Positions 8,899 to 17,165 of a stretch of 64,000 nucleotides of DNA are shown piece by piece. Under the pieces are notes generated by a model. That model did no database searches. It worked only from the letters and a program-made list of their open reading frames with translations, and was not told the origin of the DNA. Origin of the DNA: JAWPMV01 sp038527215 (lineage in GTDB: Bacteria > Bacteroidota > Bacteroidia > J057); NCBI GenBank assembly GCA_038527215.1, contig JBCBGC010000013.1:1-64000 (forward strand), in the 5' to 3' direction. The position numbers and the translations under genes are program-made. The first letter of the stretch is position 1, and each line of letters begins with the position of its first letter.

Positions 8899-11295
8899 AT
8901 GCTACGCAACTATCTGATCATCGCCCTACGCAATATGCGGCGTTACCTGGGCTTTTCTTTTATCAATCTTTTCGGTTTAGGGCTTGGACTCGCAGCTTGT
9001 TTGCTGATCCTGCTTTTTGTCAACCATGAGCGGTGTTTCGACCGCTTTCATGCCCAGCATGAGCACGTATATCGCTTGAACGAGGTGCAAACCTGGGATG
9101 GGATCATTCCCCAGAAAGTAGCCTTGTCCATGTATCCAATGGGCCCGAATTTGGTTAAAGACTATCCTGAAATACAGGCCTTTACCCGTATGATCAATCG
9201 GACGGAGGTGCCGCTGGATCAGGGAGACAAACGGATTTTTCTCGACAAATTATACCTGGTAGACTCTGCTTTTACCGACATTTTTGACTTCCCTTGGCTT
9301 TACGGAGAAGAAAGCACGGCTTTGCTGCCTCCTAACAGCATAGTGATCACCGAAGAAACGGCCATAAAGTTTTTTGGTCGTACGGATGTGGTAGGCGAGC
9401 AATTGGCCGACCGGAATGGAGATACAACCATGTTCAACATTACCGGGGTAGTGAAAAATGTCCCGGCTCAGTCGCATTTGCAGTTCGATGGCCTGATTTC
9501 CATGTCCACCGTAGGAGAAGAGACCATCAATCGCTGGATGGAAAACTGGGGCAGCAATTGGCTGAATACCTATCTCAAACTGGCCGAAGGAGTCGATATC
9601 AAAAACCTGGAAACCAAATTTCCGGATTTTCTCATCCGCTATATGGGGGAAGATGCGCCGGAGGGATACCAGCTGTTTTTACAGAACCTGGCTGATATAC
9701 ATCTGGGTTCTACTGAAATAACCCATGACTATCAAAACGAAAAGAAATTTAACGGGACCTACATCACCGTTTTTACTTACCTGGGACTGTTTGTCCTGCT
9801 GATTGCCGCCATCAATTTTATGAACCTTACCACGGCCCGTTCCCAGCGCCGGGCCAAAGAAGTGGGAATTCGCAAAACCATTGGGGGTACCCGTAGGAAC
9901 CTGGCCGGACAATTTTTGATGGAATCTTTGGTCTTTGCAGCTTTTGCGATGTTGTTGGCCCTGGCGGTAACCGGCCTGGCCTTACCTTGGTTAAATGACC
10001 TGGCCCATCGGGAAATCAGCATGGTCCAGCTCCTGCAGCCTTCCTGGATTGCCGGGATTTTGGGCGGTACCCTCGTAGTAGGCCTGCTGGCAGGCGTGTA
10101 TCCTGCGTTGTTTATCTCTGGATTTCAGCCTGCCGAAATCCTCAAAGGAGCTACGCTTTTTAGAGATAAGCGCGTTTCCTTACAGAACGTCCTGGTAGTG
10201 CTACAGTTTTCCATTGCTTCCGCACTGATCGTGGGAACCATTCTCACCGCGCAGCAACTGTACTTTATGTTGGGCAAAGATGCCGGCTTTAACCGTGAGC
10301 AGGTCATGCTACTGCCGACCGACCGCAATGTCAACCAGGGCTTTGAGGCGATGAAAAATGAGTTGCTGACCTTACCAGGGGTGAAAGCCGTAACGGCTTC
10401 CGGTCAGCGATTGGGCAATAATATTCACCAGACGGGCATTAGTTTCAGAGATGATTCTGCTAGCCAGGGCTTATCAATTTCTCACCTGAACATTGACTAT
10501 GACTACCTGAGTTTTTATGAAATAGAACTCCTGGACGGGCGGGATTTTTCTGAATCCTACGCCTCAGATGCGGGACAGAACTTCATCATAAATGAGACCT
10601 TGGCCAAAAAGATTGGGTGGGAAGATCCCGTTGGCAAGGACTTTAAATTTTCCTGGAACGAAGACTGGGGCAAAGTAGTAGGCGTGGTCAAAGACTTTAA
10701 TTACAACTCCCTCCATGAGGGCATTAATCCCCTCGCCCTGTCCATTCAACCCTGGGGCTACAGTGAGGTGCAGGTCAAACTCAAAGGAGATCAGGTGAGC
10801 AGCCAACTGGCTGAAATAGAGCGGGTGTGGCGTGCGAGTGGCACCGAATTACCCTTCGATTACACCTTTCTGGATGCTCATTTTGCAGAAATTTACGAAA
10901 GCGACCGTCAAGCTAGTGAAGTGGTATTGGTGATTGCCGGTCTGGCAGTGTTGATTGCTTGTATGGGCTTATTTGGCCTGATTACCATTTCGGCTGAGCG
11001 ACGGACCAAGGAAGTAGGCATCCGCAAAGTATTAGGTGCTTCCGTGGTACAGGTCATGGGGCTTTTTGCCAAAGAAGTCAGTCTTCTGGTTTTGTTATCG
11101 GTACTAATCGCCGTGCCTGTTACCTGGTACTTTATGGAATCCTGGTTACAGAATTATGCCTATCGAATTGAAATTGGAGCAGGGGTATTCATCCTCGCGG
11201 GATTAGGGGCCTTACTGATCGCCTTATTGACCATCAGTTTCCGGGCTTACCGCTCGGCTGTGGCAAATCCTGTGGATGCTTTACGCTCTGAATAG
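8899..11295 (+). CDS. FtsX-like ABC transporter permease (MacB-type periplasmic core)
   Basis: The protein has 798 residues in the two-module FtsX layout common in Bacteroidota: a membrane helix at about 20-40, a MacB-type periplasmic core to about 270, then three helices starting FVLLIAAINFMNLTTARS, a second periplasmic core at about 470-670, and three C-terminal helices. The cytoplasmic coupling motifs RAKEVGIRKTIGG (first module) and RRTKEVGIRKVLGAS (second module) are conserved. It lacks the N-terminal permease-prefix domain and the PadR partner of the related gene at 59672-62260. No ATP-binding subunit lies beside it, so its ATPase must be encoded elsewhere. Substrate unknown; relatives export peptides or act in envelope stress responses. 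Confidence 0.9.
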   Translation: MLRNYLIIALRNMRRYLGFSFINLFGLGLGLAACLLILLFVNHERCFDRFHAQHEHVYRLNEVQTWDGIIPQKVALSMYPMGPNLVKDYPEIQAFTRMINRTEVPLDQGDKRIFLDKLYLVDSAFTDIFDFPWLYGEESTALLPPNSIVITEETAIKFFGRTDVVGEQLADRNGDTTMFNITGVVKNVPAQSHLQFDGLISMSTVGEETINRWMENWGSNWLNTYLKLAEGVDIKNLETKFPDFLIRYMGEDAPEGYQLFLQNLADIHLGSTEITHDYQNEKKFNGTYITVFTYLGLFVLLIAAINFMNLTTARSQRRAKEVGIRKTIGGTRRNLAGQFLMESLVFAAFAMLLALAVTGLALPWLNDLAHREISMVQLLQPSWIAGILGGTLVVGLLAGVYPALFISGFQPAEILKGATLFRDKRVSLQNVLVVLQFSIASALIVGTILTAQQLYFMLGKDAGFNREQVMLLPTDRNVNQGFEAMKNELLTLPGVKAVTASGQRLGNNIHQTGISFRDDSASQGLSISHLNIDYDYLSFYEIELLDGRDFSESYASDAGQNFIINETLAKKIGWEDPVGKDFKFSWNEDWGKVVGVVKDFNYNSLHEGINPLALSIQPWGYSEVQVKLKGDQVSSQLAEIERVWRASGTELPFDYTFLDAHFAEIYESDRQASEVVLVIAGLAVLIACMGLFGLITISAERRTKEVGIRKVLGASVVQVMGLFAKEVSLLVLLSVLIAVPVTWYFMESWLQNYAYRIEIGAGVFILAGLGALLIALLTISFRAYRSAVANPVDALRSE

Positions 11296-11463
11296 GAAGC
11301 GCTGATTGCGCCTTTCGTACAAAAAATCGCTCCTGAATTCTGGACTTTGGGATATTTTGCTACTTTTAATGTTTATAAAGTAGGCAAATGCATCCTCCCC
11401 CAGGTCCTGAACTCAGGGGCGTTCCATTTTCCTGCGGGCAAAGCAATGTAAAACGCGCGGAGC

Positions 11464-12474
11464 ATGGCAGATCACCAAGACGTTCAGGCGGTCCTTTTTG
11501 ATAAAATCAAAGAGCTCCTGCCCCCTCACACCTCTATTGTAGATGAAGTAGCAGATATCCTGAGTATTAGCACAGATGGCGTTTATCGAAGATTGCGTTC
11601 AGAGACGCCGCTCCGGCTAGACGAAACCAACCTGCTTTGCCAACACTTCCGGATTTCCATGGACGAAATCCTGCATGAGACCAATAGCCAATCCCTGGTC
11701 TTTCAGCCTTCGGGCATGCGGGAATCCAACCTTGATTTTGAAACTTATTTGCAGGAACTGCTACATACCTTTGGCGGCTTACTCAAGATGAACGTCAAGG
11801 AAAGCCTTTTTTCTGCCAAAGACATTCCGGTTTTTCACCTGTACCAATATCCTGAATTGGTGCTTTTTAAGATGTTTTTCTGGCGCAGCACCATCTTTGG
11901 CGATCCGGATTTGGCGGGCCAAAGATTCTCTCTGGAAATAGAGAATGAAAAGCAAGAGCGCTGCATTTCTCTCTGTCGCCAAATCGCAGAGAAATATAGC
12001 CTGATCCCTACCACCGAAATTTGGAATGAGGAGACCTCCTTTAGTTTTCTTAAGCAAATTGGCTATTACTATGACTCTGGTCTTTTTGCCCAAAAAAGCG
12101 ATGCTATCAAACTCATCGAAAAAGTAGAAGAGTTATTTGGGCATCTCAAACTGGAGGCTGAATTAGGTTATAAATTCCTTTCCGGTCATCAGCCACAGAA
12201 TCGGGTGGAAAATTTCAAGCTCTACTATAATGATCTCATTCTCATTGATAATGTCATTTCGGTAGAAACGGAACAGTTTACCCGTACCTTCCTGATTTAT
12301 AATTCCATTGAATACCTCTCTACCACCAATCCGGATTTTGCCCGCAGGGTAAGAGACTGGCTGGAGAACATCATGCGTAAATCTGACCTGATCAGTACCT
12401 ATTCTGAACGCATGCGCAATAAATTCTTCTTGAAAATCCAGGACAAAGTGGATGACTTGAAAGCCTCGCTCTAA
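11464..12474 (+). CDS. Helix-turn-helix regulator-like protein
   Basis: The protein has 336 residues. Residues about 15-75 look like a compact HTH domain (SIVDEVADILSISTDGVYRRLRSETPLRLDETNLLCQHFRISMDEIL), similar to BetR/Cro-type domains in which a short recognition helix carries basic residues. The rest is predicted mostly helical, rich in aromatic and charged residues, with no enzyme motif I recognise, and would be a sensor or oligomerisation part. Proteins of this build are common and uncharacterised in Bacteroidota. There is no obvious partner: upstream is a permease and downstream a DUF1223 protein. DNA binding is inferred from the HTH pattern only. Confidence 0.65.
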   Translation: MADHQDVQAVLFDKIKELLPPHTSIVDEVADILSISTDGVYRRLRSETPLRLDETNLLCQHFRISMDEILHETNSQSLVFQPSGMRESNLDFETYLQELLHTFGGLLKMNVKESLFSAKDIPVFHLYQYPELVLFKMFFWRSTIFGDPDLAGQRFSLEIENEKQERCISLCRQIAEKYSLIPTTEIWNEETSFSFLKQIGYYYDSGLFAQKSDAIKLIEKVEELFGHLKLEAELGYKFLSGHQPQNRVENFKLYYNDLILIDNVISVETEQFTRTFLIYNSIEYLSTTNPDFARRVRDWLENIMRKSDLISTYSERMRNKFFLKIQDKVDDLKASL

Positions 12475-12545
12475 AGATGCGACTGGTCTCCTACAGGACA
12501 TTTGATTTTCAAGCCTCCCTTTATCTTAGGAGAAAAAGATGCTTT

Positions 12546-13337
12546 ATGAATAAAGTGGTAGGGGCATTGGCGTTGGTATTTTTGGTGGGCTGGGCATTGA
12601 TGGGGGTAAGCCCTAACTATCAAGTCGGCCCCTTGGAGGAAGAAGTGGTAGCGGAACCCAAGGGCATCGTAATCATGGAACTATTCACTTCTGAGGGCTG
12701 TAGTTCCTGCCCCCCAGCGGACCGATTACTGATCCAAACCATGGAGGAAGCTCTGACCAAAGGGCTGCCCGTCTATGGACTTTCGTTTCATGTGGATTAC
12801 TGGAATTATCTGGGGTGGAAAGACCCTTACAGCCAGAAAGCCTTTTCGGATCGTCAGCGTGCATACGCCCGCCGATTAGGCAACGGAGGCCCTTATACGC
12901 CTCAAATGGTGGTAAACGGGAAAAGAGAATTTGTGGGGAGTCGGCAAGGGGAGGCGAGCATGGCTATGCAAGCGGGTTTGGAAGAAGCTGCTTTACATCA
13001 ACTGCAACTGAGCATGCGTCCCCATTTGGCGAAAGACTCGCTCAAGATAGCCTGGGAGGTAACGGGAGAAACCGACCATCAGGTTCTTAACCTGGCCTTG
13101 ACGGAATCTAAGCTTAGTCAGCACATCAATCGAGGGGAAAACCGCGGACGCACCCTTACTCATGACCATGTGGTCAGGAATTTTCGCAGTGTCCGTCTTG
13201 ATAAATCGGGGAGGGGAGAAGTGGTCTTGGCCTTGCCACCTGGCCTGAAGAAAGCCCATAGTCGGGTGATCGGCTATGTGCAGAAGCTTGGGCTGGGCAA
13301 AATTTCCGGGGCTGCTGCCCTGCCTTTGGAGCCTTAA
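12546..13337 (+). CDS. DUF1223 thioredoxin-fold protein, membrane-anchored or secreted
   Basis: The protein has 263 residues from the ATG at 12546, which is followed by a hydrophobic segment (VVGALALVFLVGWALMG) acting as signal or anchor. An in-frame ATG at 12477 would place 23 polar residues before that signal and was rejected. The body matches DUF1223: VIMELFTSEGCSSCPPADRLL near the start, then FHVDYWNYLGWKDPYSQKAFSDRQ and YTPQMVVNGKREFVGS. The CSSC pair sits where thioredoxin-fold proteins keep their redox cysteines, so a periplasmic thiol role is plausible but unproven. Its stop codon overlaps the end of the convergent murQ by four bases. Confidence 0.85.
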   Translation: MNKVVGALALVFLVGWALMGVSPNYQVGPLEEEVVAEPKGIVIMELFTSEGCSSCPPADRLLIQTMEEALTKGLPVYGLSFHVDYWNYLGWKDPYSQKAFSDRQRAYARRLGNGGPYTPQMVVNGKREFVGSRQGEASMAMQAGLEEAALHQLQLSMRPHLAKDSLKIAWEVTGETDHQVLNLALTESKLSQHINRGENRGRTLTHDHVVRNFRSVRLDKSGRGEVVLALPPGLKKAHSRVIGYVQKLGLGKISGAAALPLEP

Positions 13338-14149
13338 GGACGCTTGCGCACTGCTTCTACAGCTTTTCGGACGCTGCCATACTTTTCCAGTAAGGCCTGG
13401 GCTTCTGCATAGGGAATGCCCGTTTCCTCAACGATCATGCGTGCCCCCCGGTCCCATAGCTTTTGATTCGAAAGCTGCATATCGATCATTTTATTGCCTT
13501 TGACATGTCCCAGTTTGATCATGACGGAGGTAGAAATCATATTGAGGACCAGCTTTTGGGCCGTGCCTGCCTTCATGCGGGTACTGCCAGTTACAAATTC
13601 AGGCCCTACTACGACTTCGATGGGAAAATCTACCAACTCAGACAGCGGAGCCTGATGGTTACAAGTAATGCCCCCGGTGATGATGCCGTGTTGGCGGCAG
13701 GCTTTCATGGCCCCTAAGACATAAGGCGTCGTGCCGCTGGCCGTGATCCCTACCACCACATCCTGAGGGGAAATGGCATGCGCTTGTAAGTCCTTCCAGC
13801 CTTGTTCTAGTGAGTCTTCGGCGAACTCAACGGCCTTGAGGATGGCTGCTTCCCCTCCGGCAATCAAGCCAATGACCAGCCCATGTGGCACCCCGTAAGT
13901 AGGCGGGCATTCCGAGGCATCCACGATCCCCAGACGACCGGAAGTGCCGCTACCCATATAGAACAAGCGTCCTCCCTGTTTCATCTTTTCGGCGATGGCA
14001 TCGATCAAAGGCACGATGTTGGGGATCGCCCCTGCTACCACCTCCGGGACCGTGCGATCCTCCTGGTTCATATTTTGAAGCAACTCCTGGGTGGACATTT
14101 GCTCCAGATGATCATAGTTCGATGGGGACTCAGTGCTTTTCGAATTCAT
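13334..14149 (-). CDS. murQ: N-acetylmuramic acid 6-phosphate etherase MurQ
   Basis: The protein has 271 residues. MurQ cleaves the lactyl ether of MurNAc-6-phosphate to give GlcNAc-6-phosphate and D-lactate in peptidoglycan recycling. Family signatures are present: SIS-domain GGRLFYMGSGTSGRLGIVDASECPPTYG, VVGITASGTTPYVLGAM, and the C-terminal FVTGSTRMKAGTAQKLVLNM with the helical tail (IPYAEAQALLEKYGSVRKAV). MurQ proteins are often nearer 300 residues, so this is a slightly short but complete member. It lies downstream of nagB and its regulator on the same strand but is separated from nagB by a strong hairpin, so it may be transcribed separately. The neighbourhood indicates cell-wall amino-sugar recovery. 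Confidence 0.95.
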   Translation of the reverse strand: MNSKSTESPSNYDHLEQMSTQELLQNMNQEDRTVPEVVAGAIPNIVPLIDAIAEKMKQGGRLFYMGSGTSGRLGIVDASECPPTYGVPHGLVIGLIAGGEAAILKAVEFAEDSLEQGWKDLQAHAISPQDVVVGITASGTTPYVLGAMKACRQHGIITGGITCNHQAPLSELVDFPIEVVVGPEFVTGSTRMKAGTAQKLVLNMISTSVMIKLGHVKGNKMIDMQLSNQKLWDRGARMIVEETGIPYAEAQALLEKYGSVRKAVEAVRKRP

Positions 14150-14198
14150 ATATGCTTAGGTTGCCGAGGGCTTAAATAGCCAGTTTCAAAAATACAGA

Positions 14199-14232
14199 AG
14201 AGCAGGAAAAAGAAAACTTCTTTTCCTGCTCT
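14199..14232 (-). terminator. Hairpin between nagB and murQ
   Basis: A perfect 12-bp inverted repeat (AGAGCAGGAAAA / TTTTCCTGCTCT) with a 10-base loop lies 20 bases past the nagB stop. The T-tract after the stem on the minus strand is imperfect, so termination may be partial. Confidence 0.6.
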
Positions 14233-14252
14233 CTGTGCTATCCAAATCTTAA

Positions 14253-16187
14253 TTATTCCACGTGGTATTGGACGAAGGCCTCGATGGCTTCGTACTCTGG
14301 TAAGCCCAGTTGGTCATAGTCTTTGGCTGTCTGACGGTTTCTATCTTCGGCCCGTTGCCAGAACTCGCGGGGATCATGTCCCGGGAATAAGGCGCTGTCC
14401 TTCTGAGACTGGTGTTTGAAAATGGCTTCCCGCTTGCGTTTCAGTTCGATCGGGCTGATCGGAACGGCCATTTCGATTTCAGAGATACCCCATTCCTGCC
14501 AGGCACCGCGGTAGAGCCACACGGTACAGTCTTTCATCCACTCCTCATTTTTCAGTCGGTCCAGGGCTATGAAGATGGCTTGCAGGCAGACTCGGTGCGT
14601 GCCGTGAGGGTCTGAAAGGTCCCCTGCCGCGTAAACCTGATGTGGCTTGATGTCCTGAAGCAGGTCTACCACCAATTGGATATCCTCTTCCCCCAGGGGT
14701 TTTTTCTTTACCCGCCCGGTCTCATAGAAAGGCATATCCAGGAAGTGTGCATGCTCATCTGGAATTCCGCAGTAGCGACAAGCTGACTTGGCTTCTCCCC
14801 GGCGAATCAGGCCTTTGATGTATTGTATTTCCGGGCTGTCCGGCTGACCAGGATATTTATTCTTTAGGAAGGAGCGGCTCTCATGGTAGAGCTTCTCAAT
14901 CTTTTTGGAGTCCTGATCAAACTGGAAGCTAAAGTCCAGGGCAAAGTCGATGAAGCGGATGGCGGCATCGTCAAAGACGGCGATGTTGCCGGAGGTTTGA
15001 TAGGCGACGTGGACTTCATGTCCCTGGTCGGCCAGGCGAATCAAGGTACCACCCATGGAAATGACATCATCGTCTGGGTGGGGACTGAAGACCAGACATC
15101 TTTTAGGAAAAGGTCCCCGGCGTTCAGGAATGCGATCCTGGATGTCTCCTTTTTTGCCGCCTGGCCAACCGGTGATGGTGTGCTGTAGGAGGTTAAAGAC
15201 TTTGATATTGATGTCGTAGGCTGGACCATGCTCGGCAATGAGTTCTCCCAGGCCGTGTTCGTTATAGTCTTCGTCGGTGAGTTTGAGGATCGCTTTGTCG
15301 AGCTTTTGGCAGAGCCAAACGACCCCGCGGCGAATCAGTTCATCATCCCACTGGCAGGAGCCAATCAACCAGGGGGCTTTCAGCCGGGTAAGTTCAGCGG
15401 CTGAGGCTTGGTCGAGAATGATTTCGGCATTGCGGTGGTTTTGGAGGTAGGTGGCGGGCACCAATTCAGTGATGGTGCCTTCCACGGTCTCCCGGATGAT
15501 GGGAGCTTTTCCTTCTCCCCAGGCCATGAGGATGACTTTCTTCGCGCCCATGATGGTACCAACCCCCATGGTAATGGCCCGACGGGGAACCGCTTCCTGG
15601 TGGAAGAAGTCAGAAGCTGCGTCCCGGATGGTGATATGGTCCAGGGCAATCAGGCGCGTGCGGGAAGCCAGGGTAGAGCCTGGCTCGTTGAAGCCGATGT
15701 GGCCCGTACGCCCCACCCCCAATAACTGAAAATCCAGACCCCCAACGGCCTGGATTTTCTCCTCATATGCTTCACAATATGCGGGAATATCTGCGGCTTC
15801 AAGGGTCCCATCGGGGATATGAATGTTTTCTTTTAAAATGTCGATGTGGTCGAATAAGTACTCATGCATGAAGCGGTGATAGCTTTGTAAGGCTGTCGGC
15901 TCCATCGGGTAATACTCATCCAGGTTAAAGGTAATGACGTTTTCGAACGAAAGCCCTTCCTCTTTATGCAGGCGGACGAGTTCATCATAGACAGCAGTGG
16001 GCGTAGAGCCAGTGGCCAGACCCAGGACGGTAGGCTTCCCCAGGAGGTTTCTCTCCCGGATGAGGTCAGCGATTTCCCGAGCTACACTCTGGGAGGCTTC
16101 CCTGGAGGCTTCGAAAACCCGGGTAGGGATTTTCTCATACGGATTGCTTAGTTGCTTTTGCGGGCTTACCATCGTTTGATTTTGCAT
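14253..16187 (-). CDS. nagB: Glucosamine-6-phosphate deaminase fused to a PIG-L (LmbE) deacetylase-like domain
   Basis: The protein has 644 residues in two domains. Residues about 20-300 are a full NagB isomerase/deaminase: GLATGSTPTAVYDEL, FNLDEYYPM (89-93 LDEYY), GVGRTGHIGFNEPGS at 157-171. Residues about 360-570 are a PIG-L/LmbE-type domain: CLVFSPHPDDDVISMGG with HPDDD at 370-374 in place of the usual HPDDE, and a later DPHGTH that matches the distal metal-binding histidine motif. NagB converts GlcN-6-phosphate to fructose-6-phosphate and ammonia; PIG-L enzymes remove N-acetyl groups from GlcNAc derivatives. The fused form is known in Bacteroidota, but the substrate of its second domain is not something I can state. 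It lies 26 bases downstream of a DeoR-type regulator gene and is probably co-transcribed with it. Confidence 0.93.
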   Translation of the reverse strand: MQNQTMVSPQKQLSNPYEKIPTRVFEASREASQSVAREIADLIRERNLLGKPTVLGLATGSTPTAVYDELVRLHKEEGLSFENVITFNLDEYYPMEPTALQSYHRFMHEYLFDHIDILKENIHIPDGTLEAADIPAYCEAYEEKIQAVGGLDFQLLGVGRTGHIGFNEPGSTLASRTRLIALDHITIRDAASDFFHQEAVPRRAITMGVGTIMGAKKVILMAWGEGKAPIIRETVEGTITELVPATYLQNHRNAEIILDQASAAELTRLKAPWLIGSCQWDDELIRRGVVWLCQKLDKAILKLTDEDYNEHGLGELIAEHGPAYDINIKVFNLLQHTITGWPGGKKGDIQDRIPERRGPFPKRCLVFSPHPDDDVISMGGTLIRLADQGHEVHVAYQTSGNIAVFDDAAIRFIDFALDFSFQFDQDSKKIEKLYHESRSFLKNKYPGQPDSPEIQYIKGLIRRGEAKSACRYCGIPDEHAHFLDMPFYETGRVKKKPLGEEDIQLVVDLLQDIKPHQVYAAGDLSDPHGTHRVCLQAIFIALDRLKNEEWMKDCTVWLYRGAWQEWGISEIEMAVPISPIELKRKREAIFKHQSQKDSALFPGHDPREFWQRAEDRNRQTAKDYDQLGLPEYEAIEAFVQYHVE

Positions 16188-16213
16188 AAATGGCTGAGAG
16201 GTTGAATGATACG

Positions 16214-16963
16214 TTATAATACTTCGATGCCCAGCGACCGAAAGGGTGCCAGGCGTTTGTCTTGTGGATCTAAACTGGTGACCAGGGTGCTGATTTGACT
16301 GGTCTCTCCTATTTTGTAAGGCTGTTCTGTACCGAGTTTTTCTGCAATCACCAAAGAGACCATGGCTTGAGAAGCAGCAATAATGGCTCTTTTGATGCGG
16401 GTTTCTTCCCGGTCGATTTCGGTAATGCCCTTTTCATGGTCGAGGCTTCTGGTCCCGAGAAAGCTGAGATCGGCCCGCAGGCCATCCAACATCTGGGTTA
16501 CTTCTTCTCCTACCGTAACCTGGGCTTTTTTCAACAGCTTCCCGCCTAAAAAAATGGTTTCCACCTTTGGGTGATCGCTTAATTCTACCGCAATAGGCAG
16601 GCTGTTGGTGAAAATGGTCGCCTCCAATTCCCGGGGCAGTCGCTTGGCCAGTTCGAGATTGGTCGTCCCTCCATCCATGATCACCACCTGGTGCGGCTTG
16701 ATCAGGTGGCGGGCTTTCTCTGCAATCTGAATTTTTTCGTCCTGGGCAAAAATCTGGCGGTCCTTATAATCATAGGGGTTGAGGGAATGGGACACGGCCC
16801 CTCCATGCACTTTCTTGATCTGGTTGATCTCGGCAAGTTCTTTCAGGTCCCTTCTAATGGTATCCTCCGAAACCTCAAGTGCTTCGCTCAACTCATAGGT
16901 GAGGACTTTCTTCTTAAGTCTGAGTTCTTCGAGGATAAAGCTATGTCTTTCTTCTTTGAGCAT
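16214..16963 (-). CDS. DeoR/GlpR-family transcriptional regulator of the amino-sugar cluster
   Basis: The protein has 249 residues from the ATG at 16963 (MLKEERHSFILEELRLKKK). A longer in-frame start at 17029 would add a non-family stretch crossing the promoter region and was not used. Residues 1-60 are the DeoR HTH (VLTYELSEALEVSEDTIRRDLKELAEINQIKKVHGGAV). The remainder is the DeoR sugar-phosphate sensor domain (VVIMDGGTTNLELAKRL, TIFTNSLPIAVELS, FLGTRSLDHEKGITE). These regulators usually repress sugar-phosphate catabolism and respond to phosphorylated sugars. Position directly before nagB suggests control of nagB by an amino-sugar phosphate, and a pair of direct repeats upstream is a candidate operator. 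Confidence 0.92.
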   Translation of the reverse strand: MLKEERHSFILEELRLKKKVLTYELSEALEVSEDTIRRDLKELAEINQIKKVHGGAVSHSLNPYDYKDRQIFAQDEKIQIAEKARHLIKPHQVVIMDGGTTNLELAKRLPRELEATIFTNSLPIAVELSDHPKVETIFLGGKLLKKAQVTVGEEVTQMLDGLRADLSFLGTRSLDHEKGITEIDREETRIKRAIIAASQAMVSLVIAEKLGTEQPYKIGETSQISTLVTSLDPQDKRLAPFRSLGIEVL

Positions 16964-16994
16964 TCTTGCGCTTTTTAGCCAGTATCTGCGTGTT

Positions 16995-17051
16995 TGTACG
17001 CAAATGTACGCAAAAAGTTGAATATACATGCATGTTTATGCAAATATTTGC
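16995..17051. promoter_or_regulatory. Candidate DeoR operator and -7 element in the divergent regulator/hydrolase intergenic region
   Basis: Two abutting 10-base direct repeats TGTACGCAAA lie at 16995-17004 and 17005-17014, and a perfect palindrome GCAAATATTTGC lies at 17040-17051. On the minus strand TACATTTG (17008-17001) matches the Bacteroidota -7 consensus TAnnTTTG, so the regulator's own transcription start would fall inside the direct repeats. This suggests autorepression and possibly shared control of the divergent gene at 17166. Operator function is an inference. Confidence 0.5.
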
Positions 17052-17165
17052 CGAAATATTCCGATTTATGCCTGGTCCCTTGCGTAATTCGCCCTAAGCT
17101 TTGCAGAGAATGGCAAATTTTTTAAAAGAAAAAGCCCTACCTTTCCGTTAGCTATCTATAGCCCC

